Source of the DNA: Nitricoxidireducens sp046726235
Lineage (GTDB): Bacteria; Pseudomonadota; Gammaproteobacteria; Burkholderiales; Rhodocyclaceae
Assembly (NCBI GenBank): GCA_046726235.1
Contig: JBKPAD010000010.1
Coordinates: forward strand, 682,001-746,000
Length of the DNA: 64,000 bases
Reading direction: 5' to 3'
The notes under the pieces were generated by a model that made no database searches, was not told the origin of the DNA, and was given only the letters and a program-made list of their open reading frames with translations. Below, piece by piece: positions 59,100 to 64,000 of the stretch; the stretch's first letter is position 1; each line of letters opens with the position of its first letter. The position numbers were made by a program, and so were the translations under genes.

Positions 59100-60257
59100 T
59101 CAGGCTGCCAGCGCCGTCAGGCCGCGCAACTGGCGCAGCGTCTCGGCGAGGGCGGCGAGAAATTGTTCGACGACGATGTCGGCGGTCTCCGGTCCCAGGC
59201 TGGCGCGCACCGCGCCGCGCGCGAGTTCCGGCACCACGCCCATCGCCATCAGCACGTGCGAGGGCTCGGGATTGGCGCTCGAGCAGGCGGCGCCGCTGGC
59301 GACGGCAAAGCCGGCGCGGTCGAGCTTGGCGACCAGCGTCTCGCCGTCGAGGTTGAGGAAGCCGAAATAGACGGTGTTCGGCAGGCGCTCCGCCGCGGCA
59401 GCGAAAATCGTCGCGCCTTGCTGGACGAGGCCGCGCTCGAGCGCTTCGCGCAGCGCGCGCAGGCGTGCCGAGTGCTCGACGCGCCGGCTCGCCGCGAGTT
59501 CGGCGGCAACGCCGAAGCCGACGATCGCCGGCACGTTCTCGGTGCCGGAGCGCAGGCCGCGCTCGTGGCCACCGCCGGAGATCAGCGGACGCAACTCGAC
59601 GCGCTTGTCGAGCACGAGTGCGCCGGCTCCCTTGGGGCCGCCGATCTTGTGCGCCGAGACCGTCAGCGCATGGACGCCGCTTGCGTTCAGCGCGCGAAAG
59701 TCGACCTCGACCTTGCCGAAGGCCTGCACGGCGTCGGTATGGAACCAGCCGCGCGTGCGTTTCGCCGCCTCGGCCAGCGCCGCGACGTCCTGCAGCGTGC
59801 CGGTCTCGTTGTTGGCGAGCATCACCGAGACCAGCTTCGGCGCCGCCTCGAGGGCGCGCACGTAGTCCGCACCGTCGATGCGGCCGTCGGCATCAACGGC
59901 GATCTCGTGCAGCGTCCAGCCCTGGCGTTGCAGTTCGAGCGCCGGCTGGCGCACGCACGGGTGTTCGATCGCCGAAACGGCGAGCGCACCCGGCTTCATG
60001 CTTGCCGCAGCGCCCTTGAGGAACAGGTTGTTGGCCTCGGACCCGCCGCTGGTGAATACGACCTCGGTCGGATGCGCGCCCAGCGCCGCCGCGACCTGCT
60101 GGCGCGCCGTGTCGACCGCCAGGCGCGCGGCGCGGCCGTACTCGTGGCGACTCGAGGCATTGCCGTACTGCTGCACGAAAAACGGCAGCATGGCCTCGAG
60201 CGCCGCCGGCAGCACCGGCGTGGTCGCGTTGTGGTCGAGATAGGCGGGCGCGAACAT
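59100..60257 (-). CDS. Second cysteine desulfurase (NifS/IscS-like) in the isc operon
   Basis: 385 residues, a group I desulfurase: PLP lysine K204 in TVSAHKIGGPKGAGALVLD and catalytic cysteine C325 in VASGAACSSANPEPSHVL. It is clearly diverged from the adjacent IscS (for example, MFAPAYLDHNATTPVLPAAL at its start). Its place between iscR and iscS, 22 nt after iscR, suggests shared control by IscR. Whether it feeds IscU, a thiolation enzyme or another acceptor is unknown. A similar gene order is known to me from some other Rhodocyclales-type genomes, from memory. Confidence 0.9.
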   Translation of the reverse strand: MFAPAYLDHNATTPVLPAALEAMLPFFVQQYGNASSRHEYGRAARLAVDTARQQVAAALGAHPTEVVFTSGGSEANNLFLKGAAASMKPGALAVSAIEHPCVRQPALELQRQGWTLHEIAVDADGRIDGADYVRALEAAPKLVSVMLANNETGTLQDVAALAEAAKRTRGWFHTDAVQAFGKVEVDFRALNASGVHALTVSAHKIGGPKGAGALVLDKRVELRPLISGGGHERGLRSGTENVPAIVGFGVAAELAASRRVEHSARLRALREALERGLVQQGATIFAAAAERLPNTVYFGFLNLDGETLVAKLDRAGFAVASGAACSSANPEPSHVLMAMGVVPELARGAVRASLGPETADIVVEQFLAALAETLRQLRGLTALAA

Positions 60258-60279
60258 GCGAACCTCCCGGATTTCTTCC

Positions 60280-60762
60280 TCAGGCCGTCATGGCCGCGCT
60301 CGGGCGCCGCGCACGGCGCGCAGGACGCTCGTCGCTGATCGGGATCGGCTCGTTGCCCGGACGCTGCTGGCGCACCAGCTCGGCGAGTTTCACCGAGCTC
60401 AGGTATTCATACATGCGCGTGTTCAGGCTGGTCCACAGCATGTGCGTCATGCAGGGCTTCTCGTCGTGGCAGTTGCGCTTGCCGCCGCAGCTGGTGGCAT
60501 CGAGCGGCTCGTCGACGGCCTGGATGATGTCCGCGACCGAAATCGTGTCCACGGGCTTGGCCAGGCAGTAGCCGCCGCCGGGGCCGCGCACGCTGGCCAC
60601 CAACTGGTTGCGGCGCAGCTTGCCGAACAACTGCTCGAGGTAGGAAAGCGAAATGCTCTGGCGGTCGGCAATGCCAGCCAGCGTAACGGGGCCATCGTGC
60701 TGGCGCAGGGCCAAGTCGATCATCGCGGTCACGGCGAAACGCCCTTTGGTGGTCAATCTCAT
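60280..60762 (-). CDS. iscR: Fe-S cluster-sensing transcription factor IscR
   Basis: 160 residues, Rrf2 family. The winged helix starts MRLTTKGRFAVTAMIDLALR, and the recognition helix lies near SISLSYLEQLFGKLR. The [2Fe-2S] ligands C92, C98, C104 and H107 match E. coli numbering exactly. With its cluster it represses the isc operon. A good IscR operator lies 41-65 nt upstream, consistent with autoregulation. It is the first gene after cysE on this strand. Confidence 0.96.
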   Translation of the reverse strand: MRLTTKGRFAVTAMIDLALRQHDGPVTLAGIADRQSISLSYLEQLFGKLRRNQLVASVRGPGGGYCLAKPVDTISVADIIQAVDEPLDATSCGGKRNCHDEKPCMTHMLWTSLNTRMYEYLSSVKLAELVRQQRPGNEPIPISDERPARRARRPSAAMTA

Positions 60763-60802
60763 GATGCGATCCTCGCGAAAGAAAACGGTCGACCGAAGGA
60801 AA

Positions 60803-60827
60803 ATACCTGACCGTTTTGATCGACTAT
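60803..60827 (-). promoter_or_regulatory. IscR type 1 operator upstream of iscR
   Basis: The 25-bp imperfect palindrome ATACCTGACC...GATCGACTAT (plus-strand reading) has the ends ATA and TAT and the two half-sites expected for IscR type 1 sites. It begins 41 nt before the iscR ATG. A TATTTT box on the coding strand adjoins it, so bound IscR would overlap the promoter. Confidence 0.7.
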
Positions 60828-60843
60828 ATCCAACCCCTTCTGC

Positions 60844-61596
60844 TCAGTCAACTATCTTGGACAAGTATTTCGGATCGAATTTGTCGGCCGTGGCGACGTC
60901 GTCCTCGAGCGAAATACCGGCCCGCTCGATGTAGCGCAGCAGGAGTTCGATGCGGCGATCGGTCTCGACCGCATGGTCCAGCAACCCGTGAATGGCCTGG
61001 GAAAGCGGGTCGTCCTCGTTCTTCGACACCGCGTAGGCCGAGAACCCCATGGTCTCCGCCTTCGCCTCGCGCAACTCGGCGCGGCCGGCCTCGACGATGC
61101 GCGCCGGAATGCCGACTGCCGTGGCGCCGGGCGGCACGTCGCGCACGACGACGGCGTTCGAGCCGACCTTCGCGCCCTCGCGCACGGTGATCGGGCCGAG
61201 CACCTTGGCGCCGGCGCCGACGACGACGCCGCGCTCCAGCGTCGGATGCCGCTTGCCCTTGTTCCATGAAGTCCCGCCGAGCGTGACGCCGTGATAGAGC
61301 GTGCACTCGTCCTTGATCTCGGCCGTCTCGCCGATGACCACGCCCATGCCATGGTCGATGAACACGCGGCGCCCGATGGTCGCGCCGGGGTGGATCTCGA
61401 TGCCGGTCAGCCAGCGCGTGAAATGCGACAGGAAGCGCGCCAGCCAGCGCATGCGCTGGCGCCACAGCCAGTGCGACGCCCGGTGCAGCGTCAGCGCGTG
61501 CAGTCCCGGGTAGCAGCTGACGACCTCCCAGATCGTGCGCGCCGCCGGGTCCCGCTCGAATACGCAGGCGATGTCTTCTTTTAACCGCGCGAACAT
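60844..61596 (-). CDS. cysE: Serine O-acetyltransferase
   Basis: 250 residues. The N-terminal helical domain (MFARLKEDIACVFERDPAAR) is followed by a left-handed beta-helix of hexapeptide repeats: IHPGATIGRRVFIDHGMGVV, GETAEIKDECTLYHGVTLGG and VVVGAGAKVLGPITV. It makes O-acetylserine, the precursor of cysteine, and so supplies the substrate of the two desulfurases downstream. About 50 C-terminal residues after the beta-helix are rich in charged residues. A promoter overlaps the terminator of the upstream trmJ gene. Confidence 0.93.
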   Translation of the reverse strand: MFARLKEDIACVFERDPAARTIWEVVSCYPGLHALTLHRASHWLWRQRMRWLARFLSHFTRWLTGIEIHPGATIGRRVFIDHGMGVVIGETAEIKDECTLYHGVTLGGTSWNKGKRHPTLERGVVVGAGAKVLGPITVREGAKVGSNAVVVRDVPPGATAVGIPARIVEAGRAELREAKAETMGFSAYAVSKNEDDPLSQAIHGLLDHAVETDRRIELLLRYIERAGISLEDDVATADKFDPKYLSKIVD

Positions 61597-61624
61597 TGGG
61601 GTCGATCCATCAGCAAAAGGTGAA

Positions 61625-61653
61625 ATGGTAAAAAACCCGACATCGCGGGTCAA
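61625..61653 (-). promoter_or_regulatory. Candidate cysE promoter embedded in the trmJ terminator
   Basis: On the minus strand TTGACC (61653-61648) and TACCAT (61630-61625) are separated by 17 nt. The spacer is the hairpin and T-run of the trmJ terminator. The start site would be near 61618, 22 nt before the cysE ATG. Confidence 0.45.
61630..61652 (-). terminator. Intrinsic terminator of trmJ
   Basis: On the minus strand a 5-bp stem (ACCCG / CGGGT) with a 6-nt loop is followed by a run of six T. It begins at the trmJ stop codon. Short stem, so probably of medium strength. Confidence 0.6.
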
Positions 61654-62405
61654 GTTTTTTGGTCGGGCTTGCGATAAGGCCCGGTCTCGAACGACGACAG
61701 CATTCCGCGCAGGATGTTCACTTCTTCCTTTTCGAGCCCGGCACGCGCGAACATGCGGCGCATGCGCGGGATCAGCCGCTTCGGCTGCGCCGGGTCGAGG
61801 AAGCCGGAACCGATCGCCGCGCGCTCGAGGTGGGCGATCATGCCTTCCACTTCCTCGTGGCTTGCCGGCAGGCCGGCGTCGTTGATCGGCGGCGGGGCGC
61901 CGCTGTCGACGGCGGCCATGCGCAGTTCGTAGCACATCACCTGCACCGCCTGCGCGAGATTCAGCGACGACCACGCAGGATCGGTGGGGATCTTCGCCCA
62001 GCGCGCGCACAGCGAAACCTCCTCGTTGCTGAGGCCGGCGGTCTCGTTGCCGAACACCAGCGCCACCTCGTCCTGGCATGCCAGCTGCGCCAGCTCGCCG
62101 GCCGCCTCGCGCGCCCAGAGCGGCTCGGTGGCCAAGCCACGGCGGCGCGCCGTCATGGCGGTAGCGAAGCGCGTGCCGGCGAGCGCCTCCGCCAGCGTGG
62201 CGCAGACGCGCGCGTTCGCCAGCACATCGTCGGCGCCGGCGGCCATCGCATCGGCCTGGGGATCGGGAAAGAAGCGCGGATTGACGAGATAGAGGCGCGA
62301 CAATCCCATGGTCTTCATCGCGCGCGCCGCGGCGCCGATGTTTCCCGGATGGCTGGTATGCGAGAGCACGACGCGGATGCGCGCGAGCGGTGATGAGTCG
62401 TTCAT
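61650..62405 (-). CDS. trmJ: tRNA (cytidine/uridine-32 2'-O)-methyltransferase TrmJ
   Basis: 251 residues of the SPOUT (SpoU) family. The knotted methyltransferase domain includes RIRVVLSHTSHPGNIGAAAR, VALVFGNETAGLSNEEV and SSLNLAQAVQVMCYELR, the three SpoU motifs, and a C-terminal extension of about 75 residues typical of TrmJ. It methylates position 32 of the tRNA anticodon loop. Its location beside cysE-iscR matches E. coli, where trmJ precedes iscR. It diverges from suhB, also as in E. coli. Confidence 0.93.
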   Translation of the reverse strand: MNDSSPLARIRVVLSHTSHPGNIGAAARAMKTMGLSRLYLVNPRFFPDPQADAMAAGADDVLANARVCATLAEALAGTRFATAMTARRRGLATEPLWAREAAGELAQLACQDEVALVFGNETAGLSNEEVSLCARWAKIPTDPAWSSLNLAQAVQVMCYELRMAAVDSGAPPPINDAGLPASHEEVEGMIAHLERAAIGSGFLDPAQPKRLIPRMRRMFARAGLEKEEVNILRGMLSSFETGPYRKPDQKT

Positions 62406-62407
62406 AT

Positions 62408-62413
62408 TAGAAT
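62408..62413 (+). promoter_or_regulatory. -10-like element upstream of suhB
   Basis: TAGAAT at 62408-62413 would start transcription near 62420, about 34 nt before the suhB ATG. The -35 region would lie inside the start of trmJ. Confidence 0.35.
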
Positions 62414-62453
62414 TCGCGCCTTCGCGCCAAGCGCCTCATTGCCGTCCGCCTCC

Positions 62454-63263
62454 ATGCATCCCATGCTCAACATCGCCGTCAAGGCTGCACGCCGCGCCGG
62501 CCAGATCATCAATCGTGCCAGCCTGGATGTCGGCGTCCTGACGGTCAGCGTCAAGCAGCAGAGCGATTACGTCACCGAAGTCGACCGCGCGGCGGAAAAC
62601 GCGATCATCGATACCCTGCGCGAGGCCTATCCGCAGCATGCGATTTTAGCAGAGGAGTCCGGCGCGACCGCCGGCAGCGGCAGCGATTCCGAGTACCAGT
62701 GGATCATCGATCCGCTCGACGGCACGACGAACTTCATCCACGGCTTTCCGCAATATGCGGTCTCGATCGGCCTCGCCCACCGCGGCGTGATGACCCACGC
62801 GGTGATCTACGACCCGACCAAGAACGAACTGTTCACCGCCAGCAAGGGCGCCGGTGCCTTCCTCAACGACAAGCGCATCCGCGTCTCCAAGCGCACCAAG
62901 CTTGCCGAGTCGCTGATCGGCACCGGGTTTCCCTACCGCGTGTTCGATCATGTCGACGCCTACATCGCCATCTTCCGCGAACTGACGCAGAAGACCGCCG
63001 GGCTGCGCCGCCCGGGCGCCGCCTCGCTCGACCTCGCCTATGTCGCCGCAGGCCGCCTCGACGCCTTCTGGGAATTCGGCCTCTCGCCCTGGGACATGGC
63101 CGCGGGCACGCTGCTGATCACCGAGGCCGGCGGCCTCGTCAGCGATCTCGCCGGCGAAAGTGCCTACCTCGCCACGGGCAACGTGGTGGCCGGCAATCCC
63201 AAGGTGTTCTCGCAGTTGCTCCAGGTCATCGCCGCCCACAAGACGGCAAGGCTGGCCGCCTAG
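62454..63263 (+). CDS. suhB: Inositol-1-monophosphatase family protein SuhB
   Basis: 269 residues. Metal-site motifs ILAEESGA, DPLDGTTNFIHGFP and SPWDMAAGTLLITEAGG are complete. Besides inositol-phosphate hydrolysis, SuhB in E. coli is part of the rRNA transcription antitermination complex. The start MHPMLNIAVKAARRAG is characteristic; an upstream TTG at 62439 is less likely. It diverges from trmJ. Confidence 0.94.
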   Translation: MHPMLNIAVKAARRAGQIINRASLDVGVLTVSVKQQSDYVTEVDRAAENAIIDTLREAYPQHAILAEESGATAGSGSDSEYQWIIDPLDGTTNFIHGFPQYAVSIGLAHRGVMTHAVIYDPTKNELFTASKGAGAFLNDKRIRVSKRTKLAESLIGTGFPYRVFDHVDAYIAIFRELTQKTAGLRRPGAASLDLAYVAAGRLDAFWEFGLSPWDMAAGTLLITEAGGLVSDLAGESAYLATGNVVAGNPKVFSQLLQVIAAHKTARLAA

Positions 63264-63439
63264 TCTTTCGCCCGCCCGCCGCACGGCGCGGCGGAAATCC
63301 CGTTCGCAAGTAGAAATGCCCATTGGGTGGCGCTGGCATTCTTGTGTAACATCCGCAGGGCTTCGCCTAGCGCGAAATAGGCCATCCCCTTTCTTCGTCG
63401 CAGGCCCGTCCCTCCTGCTCGTCAGCCGGAACGCAGACC

Positions 63440-64000
63440 ATGCGCCTCTCAACTTCAATCGTCGCTGCCGTCATTTGCGGCCTGATCACAGTCGCCCTTC
63501 CTGCGACCGCGGCGGCTGACGAGCCCGTTCCCGACATCGGACTCGAGGAACTGGTCAATGCCGAGGTGGTCAGCGCCTCCCGCCGTACCCAAAGCCTGCA
63601 ACGCGTCGCCGCAGCCGTCTTCGTCATCACGCGGGAAGACATCGTCCGCTCCGGCGCCCGCAGCCTTGCCGACGTGCTGGCGATGGCGCCGGGGATCGAA
63701 GTGGCGCGCATCGGCAACAACCGCTGGGCGGTTTCCGCGCGCGGCGGCAACGGCCGCTTCGCCAACCAGCTGCAGGTGCTGAAGGACGGCCGCAGCATCT
63801 ATTCGCCGCTGTTCTCCGGCGTGTTCTGGGAGGCCGAGGACACGGTCCTCGAGGATATCGAGCGCATCGAGGTCATCCGCGGGCCGAACGCGGCGATGTG
63901 GGGTTCCAACGCCGTCAACGGCGCCATCAACATCATCACGCGCAAGGCGCGCGACACGCAGGGCGGGCTGGTCGCCGCCGTCGCCGGCAGCGAGGATAGG
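63440..64000 (+). CDS. TonB-dependent receptor, N-terminal part (truncated by window end)
   Basis: 187 codons are visible, open to the window edge. A signal peptide (MRLSTSIVAAVICGLITVAL, cleavage near ATAAA) precedes DIGLEELVNAEVVSASRRTQ and the plug domain, with DVLAMAPGIEVARIG, VLKDGRSIYSPLFSGVFWEA and IERIEVIRGPNAAMWGSNAV followed by NGAINIITR. These are typical plug motifs. The outer-membrane barrel lies beyond the window. The substrate (siderophore, metal complex, cobalamin or sugar) cannot be determined. No regulator, sigma factor or riboswitch is recognisable in the 176-nt gap before it. Confidence 0.88.
   Translation, partial: MRLSTSIVAAVICGLITVALPATAAADEPVPDIGLEELVNAEVVSASRRTQSLQRVAAAVFVITREDIVRSGARSLADVLAMAPGIEVARIGNNRWAVSARGGNGRFANQLQVLKDGRSIYSPLFSGVFWEAEDTVLEDIERIEVIRGPNAAMWGSNAVNGAINIITRKARDTQGGLVAAVAGSEDR

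Noticed and set aside
63264..63439. Possible riboswitch (cobalamin or c-di-GMP) before the TonB receptor gene
   Set aside because: I could not find the conserved boxes of any riboswitch class in the 176 nt.

Overview
The window is a high-GC bacterial chromosome segment that reads as ordinary core genome. Gene content and order point to a betaproteobacterium, most likely of the Rhodocyclales. The clues are rpmF-plsX-fabH-fabD-fabG-acpP-fabF, rpoE-rseA-rseB-rseC-mucD next to nadB, rluC diverging from rne, and an isc operon headed by iscR with a second cysteine desulfurase. The genus-level guess is inference. I see no prophage, insertion sequence, CRISPR array, rRNA or tRNA. Genes are very tightly packed, with many 1-4 nt start/stop overlaps and several convergent pairs that overlap at their 3' ends.

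Layout: 1-3756 holds the end of a YheS-type ABC-F ATPase, a DUF488 protein, an M18 aminopeptidase, and a small stress or respiration-flavoured group (bacteriohemerythrin, CBS protein, glycine-zipper membrane protein, stand-alone CcoQ-like peptide). 3764-8645 (minus strand) is a nitrogen/polyamine group: alanine dehydrogenase, homospermidine synthase, a PuuB-like FAD oxidase, and two uncharacterised small genes. 8795-15104 has a DUF3124 protein, a K+ channel with RCK domain, PhnA/YjdM, a small orphan, PutA and YjbQ. 15304-25799 (mostly plus) has a CHASE-like/PAS/GGDEF protein, a SulP-STAS-cyclic-nucleotide-binding fusion, a cytochrome c, and parE-parC. 25777-29968 (minus) is the envelope-stress operon rpoE-rseA-rseB-rseC-mucD plus a glutaredoxin. 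It is followed by nadB on the plus strand.

31732-38260 (minus) is the fatty-acid/phospholipid block yceD-rpmF-plsX-fabHDG-acpP-fabF with a YgfX-like gene at its end. 38380-45902 has a Maf pyrophosphatase, an RsmI-like methyltransferase, an S49 peptidase, a HAD phosphatase, rluC, rne with a long structured leader, and a low-molecular-weight phosphotyrosine phosphatase. 45998-50253 has aroG, a DUF1015 gene, a second hemerythrin-type protein carrying a cysteine-rich insertion, ferredoxin-NADP reductase and a periplasmic His-rich protein. 50335-62405 (minus) runs trmJ, cysE, iscR, second desulfurase, iscS-iscU-iscA-hscB-hscA-fdx-iscX, tatD, a degenerate chalcone-isomerase-like remnant, fadD and a nitronate monooxygenase. 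The right edge has suhB and the start of a TonB-dependent receptor.

Functional links: cysE (cysteine supply), iscR (Fe-S sensing, with a 25-bp IscR-type operator just upstream) and the complete ISC machinery sit in one array. The sigma-E operon has a candidate sigma-E promoter of its own. The fab block couples ribosomal protein L32 to lipid synthesis. I found no clearly new multi-gene system. The best leads are the Cys-insertion hemerythrin, the hss-puuB polyamine pair, the SulP-STAS-cNMP fusion, and several promoters whose -10 box lies so close to the start codon that leaderless mRNAs are plausible.
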